Assembly: GCA_025174535.1 (NCBI GenBank)
Contig: JALBUN010000001.1
Span: 3,162,001-3,226,000 of the forward strand
Direction of reading: 5' to 3'
Origin: Cantharellus purpuraceus
Lineage: Eukaryota > Basidiomycota > Agaricomycetes > Cantharellales > Hydnaceae
DNA length: 64,000 nt
Shown: positions 25,720 through 36,903 of the stretch, piece after piece
How positions within the stretch are numbered: position 1 is the stretch's first letter
Layout of the letters: the number at the start of each line of letters is the position of its first letter
Program-made: the position numbers and the translations under genes
Notes under the pieces: model-generated
Database searches by the model: none
What the model saw: the letters and a program-made list of their open reading frames with translations, nothing else
Told to the model about the DNA's origin: nothing

Positions 25720-26596
25720 TCACATGTCAAGGAGCTGCTGATATGCTCGCATCCCTACCTTAAACTCAGCTTCCGTGGGTTCTCGCTCAGAGTACCGTGC
25801 TATTTGTACGAGAGAGTCATATGTCCTCAAACACGAAACGCCCTCGGGAGTAAACAATGCTGCTAGAGGCCGCAAATGTTGCGCCATACGAACATGGGGT
25901 CTGGGATCTGGTAATCGGGGAACAATAATCCGTGCCTGTGCATCTTGTGCGATGTCAGGTGCAGGCGCATCATATGGAGTCCGCAACTCCAACCTATAAC
26001 CGAAACTGTGTCGAGTATCTCACGTCGAAAGTATATCCCGTCATACGGCGATCCTAGAAATAGTTCAATAAAAATGTGGTGAGGCATCAATCCTAACTTA
26101 CCGGGCAATCCCCAACCCTTCTGCTTGCTTCCCTTCGGCTGAGACGCAAATATGATGGCAGAAGTCCGCCAGTACTCGTCCTGGATGAACTGATGTACAG
26201 CCTAAAAGGCCAGCCGCGATGTCCCTGTGTCAAATATATACTTAGAGACAAGAACACCACGTACCGAAGGTGCAATGTCTTCCTTCTGTGGTATCCGTCT
26301 TAGCTTCAATGCCAGAATTCGAGCACGCCTGCCTGTCAATATCAGGGAAACCAGACCCTAGCCTGCAAATGAGCTTAAGGAACGTCGAATGAAGGCGATT
26401 TTACAAGAGTGCCATAACAGCCAAGGATAAACCACGCCTTCCAGTTACTCGAAAGTTGAAGTTGTGGAGCAGTCCTTTCAGCCTGCAAGAACAGAGCATA
26501 GCCACCGACCAACACAAAAACAGCTGTGGCCAAGAGTAAAAACGTAAAAAGAAGGTTATTCTCTGTGAATTGTCGAGCGCGAGTGGCTCTGAACAT
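25720..26596 (-). CDS. DLT1: Defect-at-low-temperature protein 1 (Dlt1) homologue
   Basis: Five exons: 26596-26405, 26357-26265, 26201-26102, 26053-25994 and 25943-25720, giving 222 residues. Two membrane helices (NLLFTFLLLATAVFVLVGGY and WFILGCYGTLGLVSLIL) are joined correctly only when the 47-nt first intron is removed. Then come a basic RRARILALKLRR stretch, AVHQFIQDEYWR, GSKQKGWGLPGSPYDGIYFR, RREILDTVSVIDAQARIIVP, RPHVRMAQHLRPL and YDSLVQIARYSEREPTEAEF, all in Dlt1 family order. The yeast gene is needed for growth in the cold; its molecular role is unclear. Splicing past the final TGA cannot be excluded. It is divergent from NAA40, with 87 bp between starts. Confidence 0.82.
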
Positions 26597-26683
26597 CGTG
26601 ACAAAGCGTGGGCTGGTGTGTTGTAGCTTGCGCGGAGTTTCTTGTTTCTAGTCTCCCACCTTCACCTCAGCCTCAGGCGAGGA
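26597..26683. promoter_or_regulatory. Shared 87-bp divergent promoter region (DLT1/NAA40)
   Basis: Only 87 bp separate the DLT1 and NAA40 start codons. Any promoter and both 5' leaders must fit here or extend into the genes. It is CT-rich toward NAA40 (CCCACCTTCACCTCAGCC). Confidence 0.6.
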
Positions 26684-27643
26684 ATGTCGACCTCGCGTGC
26701 TCTTAAAAAAGCGAAGAAGGTATTTTTTTGTTACCTAATCTAGATTCAGTGCGTTGACATCGCCTGTAAGGCATCAAGTGCCGCTCTCTCACAAGTCTTG
26801 GAACCTCAACGAAACAGACAACTCCAATCTAAAAAGTAGAGGTCAATGACACCGCGAATTATAAGCAGTGCCAACAACCTCACTCTCCCAGTTATTCACT
26901 CACCCTCGTTAAAGCTACAGAGCTCACATCGGCACTGAAGGAGGCCATATGGAACATATTTTGTGCCAACATGGAAGGATGGTGAGTGCTCTATATCCAT
27001 TACATCCATTATAAGAATTCCATAAGGAGACTTCAGGTACAAATCGACAGAAGTTTTTCATTGGGACCCTATTACGAAACGCGCAGAGCTGTTTCATCAA
27101 GATTCCCGTTTCTTCTTGGTTGCACCCGATGGTGGGGGACTGGAGACAGACCTTGTTGCATATTCGATGTTTCGCTTTGACAATGAAGAAGACGTGGAGG
27201 GAAAGGATCAATACGTATTATACTGGCACGTACACTAGGTTTTTCTCAAGCTCGTCCACTGTGATGTGGCTCCCAGCTATGAGTTGCAGGTGGCTGAAGC
27301 TTGTCGAGATCTTGGGATGGGAAGATGGCTTGTCGAAATGCTGGAGAAAATTGCACAAGAGTGGCGCATGACGAAGCTCATGCTGACTGTCTTCAAAGGT
27401 TGGTCTAATAAATTACTTGGCTTTGCGCCACTGACGAACTGTCACTAGCCAATGTGGCTGCGGCACGTTTCTATCAGAGAGAAGGGTGAATCGTCTCTGG
27501 AAATTTCTGTTCACTTTCTCACAATGCAATTACAAAGGTTTGAAACTGACGAAATCTCACCGGAAGACGAGGAATATGATATTCTGTCAAAGGCGGTACA
27601 AATACTACCGACTGACAAACCACTCGGACCCGAACATCCATAG
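26684..27643 (+). CDS. NAA40: N-terminal acetyltransferase NatD (NAA40/Nat4) of histones H4 and H2A
   Basis: Seven exons: 26684-26719, 26771-26835, 26892-26981, 27037-27225, 27277-27398, 27449-27485 and 27538-27643, giving 214 residues. It starts with a basic MSTSRALKKAKK segment. The NAA40-type fold follows: YSLTLVKATELTSALKEAIW, a WD-x5-K-AELFH block with DSRFFLV, VLYCYELQV, then the acetyl-CoA loop CRDLGMGRWL, KLMLTVFKANVAAARFYQREG and the acidic end DEISPEDEEYDILSK. NatD acetylates the N-terminus of H4 and H2A. VLYC-YELQV is restored only if the intron 27226-27276 starts with GC (GCACGT) rather than GT. Confidence 0.9.
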
Positions 27644-28166
27644 CTGCTTCGGATACTGATCTTAACTCTTCATGGCTATTAAGATCTAGAATCAGGTATC
27701 TACCCCCCTGCGATGTCCCAGCTTTTTGGCCATAGTGACTACTAATTACCGCACGAAGGAAGCGAGCCAGGACGGGGGACGGTCGATTTTAGAATCACAC
27801 TAGACTGGATATTACTAATGGTAATGACACTCAGTCTGGCAACCTGGAGAAGCGATTGCTGCAATTGTATATTATCACAAGTTGTTGTTCCATAAGCTTC
27901 ATCGTCGCTCGCGTGTCAACCTGAGAACAGATGTATAGACTGGATGATTTGGCGGACATATAAACGTTCACGGCATGCATTTTGTGGTGATGACCAGAGG
28001 TCTCGACTCATTCATAGCGCACTGTCTACTGATGTGAAAAGAGACTAGGCCACCACATGGCCCCTTGACCACCGGTGATGATCCTTGAATTAACGAAAAG
28101 CAAATTACATTCTAAGTTTGCATTTCGACAAGTCATCCAAACGCAAGCTCCGGTTGCTGAAGCTGC
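27644..28166. other. Convergent intergenic region NAA40/COX13
   Basis: About 520 bp between two converging stop codons. No ORF, RNA or repeat recognised. Confidence 0.4.
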
Positions 28167-28827
28167 TCATTCCTCACTACCCTCCTCCAGATTCTTATTA
28201 TTCTAGAGATCATGAATATTCAGCCATTGGCACTAATGTAGTTGTCTGAATAACTTACGTGGGGATTGAAGAACAACGAATTCATGCCCCAGGGGAAGGG
28301 TTTCGCCCGTCTGTGTAGATAGTCATACGGTGGTGTTTCGGGTAGCTCTCCCCCGTTCTCTACTTTGATGTGCTCGACATGCTCAGCGTGCTCTGCTTCC
28401 ACGTTGCGTACCCAGGCAGTGCAAACTATCGCTATAAAGGGATGAATATCACCATTGGACGTGCAAGCTGCGACAGACGCACTAGCAGGTATGCAAACGA
28501 AGAAACTGCATGGCCAAGTAAGATACACACGTAAGACACTAGGAAACTATCATCCTACCTGATTTTTCTCCAGAGATCCATCGTATCTATATGTTCAAGG
28601 CAGGAGATGTATGCGGTCGTGTGCACATACGTGAGACTACGTACGAGCCGCATGTTCCTTTATCGCATTCCTCTCAGCAAGGTAGCTGTTCTCAACAGTA
28701 GTTGCAAACCTAAATATACACCGATTAGCTCATAGTGCACTTCGATTTGTCTTAAATTGATGCACCTCCGAGATGATATGCGCGTTGCGCGACTGGCGCG
28801 AGAAAGGGCAAACAGTGGTTTTGACAT
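28167..28827 (-). CDS. COX13: Cytochrome c oxidase subunit VIa (Cox13)
   Basis: Six exons: 28827-28766, 28709-28645, 28586-28559, 28505-28483, 28431-28259 and 28202-28167, giving 128 residues. The N-terminus is a mitochondrial targeting peptide (MSKPLFALSRASRATRISSR). The body reads SYLAERNAIKEHAA, WRKISFFVCIPATIVCTAWV (the single membrane helix), EHAEHVEHIKVENGGELPET and RRAKPFPWGMNSLFFNPH. That is standard for COX6A, an inner-membrane subunit of complex IV that helps dimerisation and regulation. The helix is contiguous only with a 23-nt exon and a 51-nt intron. The last splice site is ambiguous by three codons (NNK). Confidence 0.9.
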
Positions 28828-28913
28828 CGTGCTGGAGACGCTTATGAAATGTGAACTCCGCTTGTACTCTCGTGTTTTCAATCGCGTCTTGAGTACGCGT
28901 CATCCTGACAAGT
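28828..28913. promoter_or_regulatory. Shared 86-bp divergent promoter region (COX13/RPN2)
   Basis: The start codons of COX13 (minus, 28827) and RPN2 (plus, 28914) are 86 bp apart. No TATA box is evident. Confidence 0.6.
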
Positions 28914-31900
28914 ATGTTTCGAACATCTGCTGCAGGCGTCCTTGCCTTACTATCCGAGCCCGAATCTGTCCTCAGGCAGCATGCCATTAATGCACTTTTA
29001 CCCTTGGTACCACAATTTTGGGCAGAAATTTCAGAACACATTGCAGCAATGTGGGTGTTCCCAGCCTTTTGTGCCTTTGGGTCGTTCTTGACGTCTCATC
29101 TCTTCTAGAGAGACACTTTATGAGAGCGATGATTTGCCAAAGGTGTCTCGGGATGCCGCAGCTTTGCTTGCCAGCAAAGTCTACTATTATCTCGGAGAAT
29201 ATGACGAAGCCTTGTCTTTTGCACTTGGAGCTGGACTGGCCTTTGAAGCTGAGAGTAGGGCTCAAGGTTCTGAGGAGTACGTGGAGACAGTGGTGTGTGA
29301 GTACTCGTAGACTCCCTGGTATATTCCTGTTATATTCAATGACTATGATAGCCAAGGCGATTGATCGATACATTGAGTCTCGTTCTGCGGAGGGTTTGAC
29401 AGAGAAAATTGACCCACGGCTACAAGACATCGTTGAAGGTATCTTCAAGCGATGTATAGAAGATGGGGAACACAAACAGGTTTGTTGATTGCAAGTATGC
29501 ACAATTCACAACTGAAACCTGTTTAGGCCCTTGGAATTGCACTGGAATCACACCGTTTAGACATCGTCAAACACATCTTCTCATTATCATCTGATACAGA
29601 ACTCATATCCTACGTCATGGAGGCCGTGCTCGATACTGGTTTTAAACTCTCGTACCGTGATGAGGTTCTCCACTTCCTCCTTCCTCTCTTCCCCCCTCCA
29701 TTTCCCCACTCGCCACATATATATGCACTCACTCGCCTACTTGTGACGTTGTCGGATGCCTCGCTCACTGTACCATTACTAACGTCCCTTGTCCCCAAAG
29801 AGAAGCTTCTCGCTTATCAGTTTGCGTTCGACTTTGTCGAAGGTGGCTCTCAAGAATTTTTGGAGGCAGTCCGTAATGGACTTCCCACTGGTATTGATGA
29901 GGTATGGTTGATTATTTGAAATTCTTTTAACTTGTTTAGCATGATTGTCCTTCACAGACAGAGAAAGATATATACGATAATCTTCGTCAAATATTGAGTG
30001 GAGAAGAGTCCATTAAGCTATATTTGGACTTCTTGAAGCGAAATAACAAGGTTGATATGTTGATTTTGAAGGCCACAAAAGTAATATGCCATTATCTGTC
30101 AATCAGCAGCAGCTCATTACACTCTGCAGGACTCTTTGGAAGCTCGGTCATCCGTTTATCACACAGCGTTGACCCTACAAAATGCCTATATGCATTCAGG
30201 TACAGCGTCCGACCTCTTCCTTCGTGAAAATCTTGAGTGGCTCGGTCGTGCATCTAATTGGTCGAAATTCAGTGCTACTGCTGCACTTGGGGTAATACAT
30301 AAGGGTCACTTCGAACAAAGTATGGAGCTACTTGGGCCTTACCTCCCTGGTGCAGACGCAAGTACAACCAGCAGTGTGTACTCTGAAGGAGGCTCCTTGT
30401 ATGCACTGGGCATTATTAATGCGGGAATGGGGAGCACAAGGGGAGTCGAGAGTTATCTTAGGGAGAAGCTGAAAGCTTCAAATAACGAGGTGGTTCAACA
30501 TGGTGCAAGCCTTGGCCTAGGTGTTGCCGGAATGGCCAGTCAAAGCCAAGGCTAGTTGTCCAAGTTTTCGGCCACGACTGGCAACAACTCATCCATCTAT
30601 GTCCACAGATGCGTACGATGATCTGAAAGAGAAATTATATTCTGACTCCGCGGTCGCCAGTGAAGCCGCTGGGTACGCCATGGGTCTGATCAAGTTAGGG
30701 TCTGCCTCCTCAGAATGCGCAGAAGAGATGCTTGTATATGCCCACGAGACACAGCATGAAAAGATCATCCGTGGCTCAGCCATCGGGGTGGCTTTCATCT
30801 ACTATGGTAGACAAGAGCAATCGGATGACATAGTAGCCACATTACTGGCAGAAAAGGTACAGATTATTTCATGTCCATTGAAATATTATACTTATGGTTG
30901 CATGCATAGGATCCTATCCTTCGTTATGGCGGAGTTTATACTCTTGCCCTTGCTTATGCTGGTACATCAAACAACGATGCTATTCGCAAACTCCTTCACG
31001 TCGCTGTTTCTGATACGTCTGATGATGTGAGACGTGCAGCCGTAACCGCCCTCGCCTTTCTTCTCTTCAAGAATCCTAGTCAGGTACCACGGATTGTGCA
31101 ATTGTTAAGCGAAAGCTACAACCCTCATGTTCGTTGCGGTGCCACGCTAGCATTAGGTATTGCATGTGCAGGAACAGGGCTACAGGTGTGTCCTCTTGTT
31201 GGCATTTTTCAAACTCCAACTACTACATTGGACCAGGATGCTGTCGAGATCCTCGAACCGATGACCAAAGACCCCGTTGATTTCGTACGGCAGGGTGCAT
31301 TCATAGCTCTCGGTATGGTCCTTGTTCAGCAGTCGGAGGCTGCTTCACCTTCCTTGAGCTCGACCCGGTTGCTATACACTAAAACCGTCGCTGATAAACA
31401 TGAAGATCCCATGGCAAGGTTCGGCGCAGCGTTGGGCCAAGGTTTCATTGATGCCGGCGGAAGAAACGTGACGATTAGCCTTCAAAGTCGTGCAGGCAGT
31501 CGCAACATGAGTGCTATTGTCGGAATGGTCATGTTTTGTCAATTCTGGTATTGGTATCCACTGGCACACTGTGCTTGTCTCGCCTTCGAACCCACGGGGA
31601 TCATTGGTTTAAATGATGACCTGAAGGTTTGCTTTAGCCTCCCTGACGTTTTTCATGCAGAAGTTGACAAGCGGTTGGACACCAGCCACTGAAGTTTGAT
31701 TTCGTTTCGAATGCCCGGCCAAGTCTATATGCATACCCGCCACCGACGAAACCCCCAACAAAAGAAACTGTAGAGAAGGTTGCAACTGCAGTACTGTCTA
31801 CCACTGCAAAAGCGAAAGCGAGGGAGAAGACCAAGGAGAAGGGCAAGGCCGCCGTCGATGACGAGGCCATGGATATGGTAAGTTCATATACAGCGTCGTC

Positions 31901-32601
31901 AGGTTATCCCCCTCACTGCCTTATCAGGATGAAAAGCGCGAAGTCAAAAAGGACGGAATTGACGATATTGCCATGAAGGTGGATGAGCCTACCGCATCAG
32001 CTCCCATTCCAGCCCCTTCTGCTGGTAAACCAGGTGACATCTCCCCCATTTCTGGATCTATGTCAGGTCTGCCAGACACAGCCATGTCTTCTGCTCCTAC
32101 CCCTGCACCTGCGAAACGACGACAACCTGCAGAGCCACCTTCTGAGACTTTACCCAATTTCTCGCGGGTTACACCGTCCCAACTCGCACATATCACTTTT
32201 CCCCCTGATGGACGTTATCAACCTGTGCGGCCAGTCGCCACCGTGCCGGTTGCGCAGTCATCATTGTCTAAGGCTAGCCGAATGTCGAGCGGAAGGCTTG
32301 CAGCGTCGGCGTCAGAAAGATACGCTGGAGGTGGAGGCATCCTCCTGTTGGCAGATCGGAGGCCGAATGAAGCTGCGGAATTGATCGACTTCGAAGTGGA
32401 AGAGAGGGCAATAATAGTAGAACAGGCGAGCCACGGGCAAGCAGCAACTACTGTCGCAGAGCCTGGGCGTCCAGGAGCATTCATAGATGAGTCTGCACCA
32501 GAAGCAGATCCTCCGGAACCTTTTGAGGTACGTCTTTATGCTACCTGACCATATTGTCCTGATTGTTTTTCTTCTAGTATGCTTTTGACAACGACACGTA
32601 A
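28914..32601 (+). CDS. RPN2: 26S proteasome regulatory subunit RPN2 (PSMD1)
   Basis: Twelve exons: 28914-29050, 29109-29296, 29352-29479, 29527-29901, 29958-30080, 30130-30550, 30609-30856, 30910-31185, 31237-31626, 31686-31877, 31928-32527 and 32578-32601, giving 1033 residues. The alpha-helical N-terminus starts [20 protein letters not shown]. From about residue 360 to 760 come PC repeats such as [34 protein letters not shown] and [36 protein letters not shown] and a Lys/Glu linker ([12 protein letters not shown]) follow, then a C-terminal beta domain. RPN2 is the scaffold of the 19S base that holds RPN13 and contacts RPN1. Intron 30551-30608 must start with GC (GCTAGT) to give MASQSQDAYDDL. 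Confidence 0.93.
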
Positions 32602-33107
32602 ACCCGCTGTCAATAAACACTTTTTATACACTTACGTCTCTGAAAGTAAAGTTCGACATTTCCAAGGGTTTTTAAACCTCTTGGACCTTCTCATCTTTAG
32701 CAATCTCTATATTGCTCAAGCCAAACAAGTGGCAAGGAGGCATGTCTATGGTTCTTGTTCAAAGGTTAGTTCATGATCTCTGTCAGTGGATGCATGCGGA
32801 TATCTGCAATGCCCTGCTGTCGTATCAAGTAAGCAAACACCTCTCTGTTCGGCCCTTAGACGTGACAAAGTAGAGTATTACTTTCTGACTCAATTACTAC
32901 CACAATATTGTTCACGGTTGATCGCTCCAGCTGAGTGATTAATCAAGAGTGTTTTATTAACTTAGTCTTCAAGTCAAAAGGCTATGTATATATTGCAAAC
33001 GGGTGACTCAGAATCCAGCATTACAAGGATCCATACTGAGATGCCTCAAAGTCAATTGGGAAGCAGAGGCATAGTGTGACCCAATTGTGACCTCCCCATA
33101 GCGTGCT
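32602..33107. other. Intergenic region
   Basis: About 500 bp between RPN2 and the complex I subunit gene. It includes the 3' flank of RPN2 and an AT-rich promoter-like stretch around 32950-33000. No gene recognised. Confidence 0.4.
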
Positions 33108-33552
33108 ATGCCTCCAACGCTACCTATTCGCGCTTTACCTTTGCGTACTTCTTCAAATGTTGCACGACGTCGATATGCTAGCCATGGCGCCCCTCAATAT
33201 AATGAGCCAACAGGCTATTTGTTTGGAGAGAAAGTAAGTATTAGATACCCAGCATTCCGGCTCTATTAACCATTTTCATTTATCTTGCATTAGCCACCAC
33301 CACCAGGACAGAAGAGAAAGAGGGAGGAATGGGAATTGGTATTCTACTGGGGCATGTTTGGCTCTATGGCCCTTGCGGCTATAGGTCTGTATTACAAGCC
33401 AGACACCAGGTACGTTGTCAAACACTGTGTTTTCCAGTATACTTAGCTAATATACTTCATACGCCAGTATACAGACATGGGCTTTGAAGGAAGCAAAGGC
33501 ACGAATGGAAGCTCGCGGCGAGAGTGTGGAGTATAGGCCTTCCAAGCCATAA
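33108..33552 (+). CDS. Mitochondrial complex I ESSS subunit (NDUFB11-like)
   Basis: Three exons: 33108-33233, 33294-33409 and 33468-33552, giving 108 residues. An Arg-rich presequence (LPIRALPLRTSSNVARRRYA) precedes HGAPQYNEPTGYLFGEKPPP. A charged patch leads into one membrane helix (ELVFYWGMFGSMALAAIGLY), then YKPDTS, IQTWALKEAKARMEARGE. Size, the Pro-rich YLFGEKPPPPGQ motif and the helix position fit the ESSS/NDUFB11 subunit of the proximal membrane arm of NADH:ubiquinone oxidoreductase. Other single-helix accessory subunits are less likely. Confidence 0.75.
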
Positions 33553-33790
33553 GGAAACGGACAGCATATCGTTGACTTGCATAGACCATACGATATACAA
33601 ATGTCTTTAGGGGTGTCATAGTGTGGATGAGCTCTAACTCTGTCTAGATGGATAACTTTATATCCTCGTGCTGATAAATAGCCTTGGACATAACTGCCCA
33701 ACCTTGGCTTTTGATAGCAGTTGAGTGTTACCTATTAATGCTCTATAAGACTCTTCACCAGCCACACCGTGCTGGGTCGCGTTTCACTAC

Positions 33791-34565
33791 TCATTTATCT
33801 TCACAGAACTTTTCATACGCCTCTAGGGTAAGAAGCGATTCGAGCTATACATATTATAATTCAGAATGCTTGCGTCTGGAGAAGCTCATGCATGGACGTA
33901 CTTCATCTGGTTTAGTGAGCTTAAGATCGCACAACCAACCTGACGGATGATAAGGTGTTCTTTAAACATTGACCTCTGTATGTCTAATCTCACGTACCAG
34001 TGGTTTCTGGCTCTGAGCTCATCAATCCAGGCTTTTCCCCTAGGCTTTCGTTGATCTGAACTACAGTCCCAGAGACCGGGGCGTACTGTTGGAGGTGCCT
34101 TTCAGCTCTCGTTAGGTCAGACGTAAAGTGATAAGCTCAAACAATGTCTGAGGCCGCTTTCACACTTTCAACTGCTCCAATTTGTTCTATTTGTTTGGGT
34201 TCAGTCTCTCGATGATTCAGTATTCAGTAGAGACTCAGGAGTTGACTCACCGCCTTTCTCAACCTCTCTTCCTTCCTTCGGTAGTTCCACAAAGACAACA
34301 TCACCTAGACTCTTCGACGCGTATTCTGTGATGTGCAACCTGCCTATTGCCGTAGCATCATCGTAGCTGATTACTTCATGCTCCTCTGTATATCGCTTGG
34401 CTGTGTAACGAACTATCAATGTCTCGAGAAAGGTGATGGTCACTTCTTTTACGCACTGACGACCGTTCGCGCAAACCAAGCCGTGGGAGGCAACACAGAG
34501 CGTGTGCGTGCATGTGAACGCAATAATACAGCTGGACGTGAGGCCAGACGCAAGGGAGAAATCAT
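33791..34565 (-). CDS. GCV3: Glycine cleavage system H protein
   Basis: Six exons: 34565-34457, 34412-34251, 34186-34143, 34085-33998, 33939-33902 and 33844-33791, giving 164 residues. A mitochondrial presequence (MISPLRLASRPAVLLRSHAR) leads to the mature start RYTAKRYTEEHEVIS. The lipoyl domain contains ITEYASKSLGDVVFVELPK, then GAVESVKAASDI with the lipoylated Lys, YAPVSGTVVQINESL, GWLCDLKLTKPDE and a C-terminal helix LESLLTLEAYEKFCED. The protein shuttles the aminomethyl group between the P, T and L proteins during glycine breakdown in the matrix. Introns are 44 to 64 nt. It lies 224 bp downstream of TUF1 on the same strand. Confidence 0.92.
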
Positions 34566-34789
34566 GCTTGCGATGGAAAAAGTGCAAAACTGCCGGATCG
34601 GTGTAGAGGTATGAATGGCGCGTCACGATCTGTGCCATTTCCCTTTTGTATTTGTATTTGCTAAAGTGTAACGTATGGACTGTTCTACTTTAGAATCCTC
34701 AGTCAGAGTGGGGATTCCATCTATTATACATGTACAGAAAGGGTTACTACTAGCGACGCATTTTTTGCACATCCTCATATAGAGCTACC

Positions 34790-36825
34790 TCACAGGATCT
34801 TGGTAACGAGCCCTGTACCGACTGCCATGGAATGGGACTCATGTCAGTGCCTTGGGACAACTTATTCAGCAGCAACTTACTGGTTTTGCCACCTTCCCGT
34901 AACGTGAAACGTGAGCCAACCTCTGCCGGTACATCGTGTACGAGGTCGCAAACCAACTCTACGTTCTCTCCAGGCATGACCTGTACGATTAAATAGTTAA
35001 TTATGGCGTCGACGATGTGGAGAGCTTGAGCAAACCATCTTTTCTTCTGGGTTCTCTGTCCCTTCTGGGAATGTCAACCCCACGGTCACATCAGCAGTGC
35101 GGATGAAAAGCTGAGGGCGGTAATTGCTCATAAAAGGGGTGTATCGTCCTCCTATAATCCATGCCAGTCATTAATATAGTCACAGAAACATACAATTGAA
35201 GATTCGCCTTCATCCTTAGTAAGCACCTAGCCAACGAATGCAAAGTTCGGCACATAATATGAGCATAAAACATGAAGATACGCACATAAACCTGGGCCAG
35301 AAATTTCCCAACAGATTTCATGGATCCAGGTGCAATGATAACCTGTCCACGGCGGACTTGCTCACGCTTGATACCACGGAGAAGTGCGCCCATGTTGTCG
35401 CCGGCCTCGCCTCGATCAAGCTCCTTGTGGAACATTTCTGACCTATGCTGTGAGTCAAGTGCAAAAGGAGGAGAACGAGTGATATACCGATGCCAGTCAA
35501 TGTAGTCTTCAAGTTAGCTCCAAGGCCGATGATCTCAATTTCAGCACCTTTGACGGCAGTACCTCGCTCGACCTAAATGAAGAGGAGTATGAGTCAAACT
35601 TTTCTAATACATGATCGTGAGAGAGACATACCCGGCCAGTGCAAACAGTCCCACGTCCAGAAATGGAGAACGAGTCTGCCTGGCTTGTTAGAAGATAAAT
35701 CAATTCTGCACCAATGACGTATTGTATTACCTTCAACAGGCATCAAAAATGGCTTTTCAAGATCACCTGGAGATGACAGTTAAGATTGACGACTACGAAC
35801 TCGTAAGTAAACACGTACGTGCAGGAACGTCAAGCCAATCATCGCACGCCTTGACAAGTGTCCTAATCTTATCTTCTCCGACCGCTTTGTCGCGCCCTTC
35901 GAGAGCAGCCAGTGCCGATCCCATAATAATGGGCGTGTTCTCTCCATCGAAGTTGTAAGTACTCAACAACTCTCGCATTTCCATCTCCACGAGTTCGAGC
36001 ATCTCAGGGTCATCAATTTGATCAACCTTATTAATGAAAACCACTAGTTTGCTGATGCCAACTTGGCGAGCGAGAAGTAAATGCTCCCGAGTTTGAGGCA
36101 TTTGTCCGTCTGTGGCAGAGACAACCTTGAAGCACATAATTATCAGACCAAGATGAGTGTATATTAATGATGCATCATACAATGATGGCACCGTCCATCT
36201 GAGCAGCACCTGTAATCATGTTCTTGATATCTATGTGCCATAAGCCCTCAGGTTGCGGAGGACATCCAGAGCAACTTACAATCTGCATGTCCCGGACAAT
36301 CAATATGCCCATAGTGTCTAGAATCCGTCTCATATTCGACATGTGAGGAATTGATAGTAATTCCACGCGCTTTTTCTTCTGGAGCCTTGTCGATTTGAGC
36401 ATAATCTATAAATTTGGAACCGCCGCTTTCAGCAAGCACTTTTGTAATAGAAGCCGTTAAAGTTGTTTTCCCGTGATCGACGTGACCGATAGTGCCAATG
36501 TTCATATGAGGCTTTGCACGAGAAAACTTGACAGCGTCCGCGTAACCTCGTCGAGACGCTGCGTACTATATCAGTAACCTAACGCACGCTCCCCCAAAAA
36601 TCGATAATTCACCCGCATTGCCCCACCTTTGGGTAGATGATGACGAGTGCGATAACGTGGATACCGCGGGAAGAAAAGCACCGGCGCAACTGGGTCTTGT
36701 AACAGTCGAGATAGCTAAGCAGACAGCATGTGCTTCAGTATGCCCCCCATAGAATAAGTGAAAGATTTACTTCTCGATGAGCGCAAGCTTCCTCCGGTGA
36801 GACGAGCCAGCTGCTGCCTCAACAT
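34790..36825 (-). CDS. TUF1: Mitochondrial translation elongation factor Tu
   Basis: Thirteen exons: 36825-36771, 36714-36613, 36558-36280, 36230-36181, 36125-35819, 35766-35731, 35675-35632, 35572-35488, 35437-35286, 35226-35208, 35151-35036, 34980-34881 and 34821-34790, giving 458 residues. A long mitochondrial presequence precedes [20 protein letters not shown] (P-loop). DCPGHAD, NKVD and GSALAALEG follow in the GTPase domain, then [15 protein letters not shown] of domain 2, and TKDEGGRYTPF and [12 protein letters not shown] of domain 3. It delivers aminoacyl-tRNA to mitoribosomes. Exon 10 is 19 nt, and the intron after it (35207-35152) starts GCGAAT; only this gives KDEGGRYTPF. Thirteen exons is many for such a conserved gene. 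Confidence 0.94.
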
Positions 36826-36903
36826 AGTTTTAGAGTGAATAGTCAATTGTACGGAATTTTGAACGGGACCAAACCCGGTCGTGCCAGCTCCGACCAACCA
36901 ACC
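36826..36903. promoter_or_regulatory. Shared 78-bp divergent promoter region (TUF1/PEX14)
   Basis: Only 78 bp lie between the TUF1 and PEX14 start codons. It contains an imperfect palindrome around AACGGGACCAAACCCGGT (36863-36880) that could be a regulatory site. Confidence 0.6.

Noticed and set aside
36865..36897. Upstream in-frame ATG at 36897 for TUF1
   Set aside because: It would add 24 residues with no targeting character; the ATG at 36825 gives a good presequence and leaves the PEX14 promoter intact.
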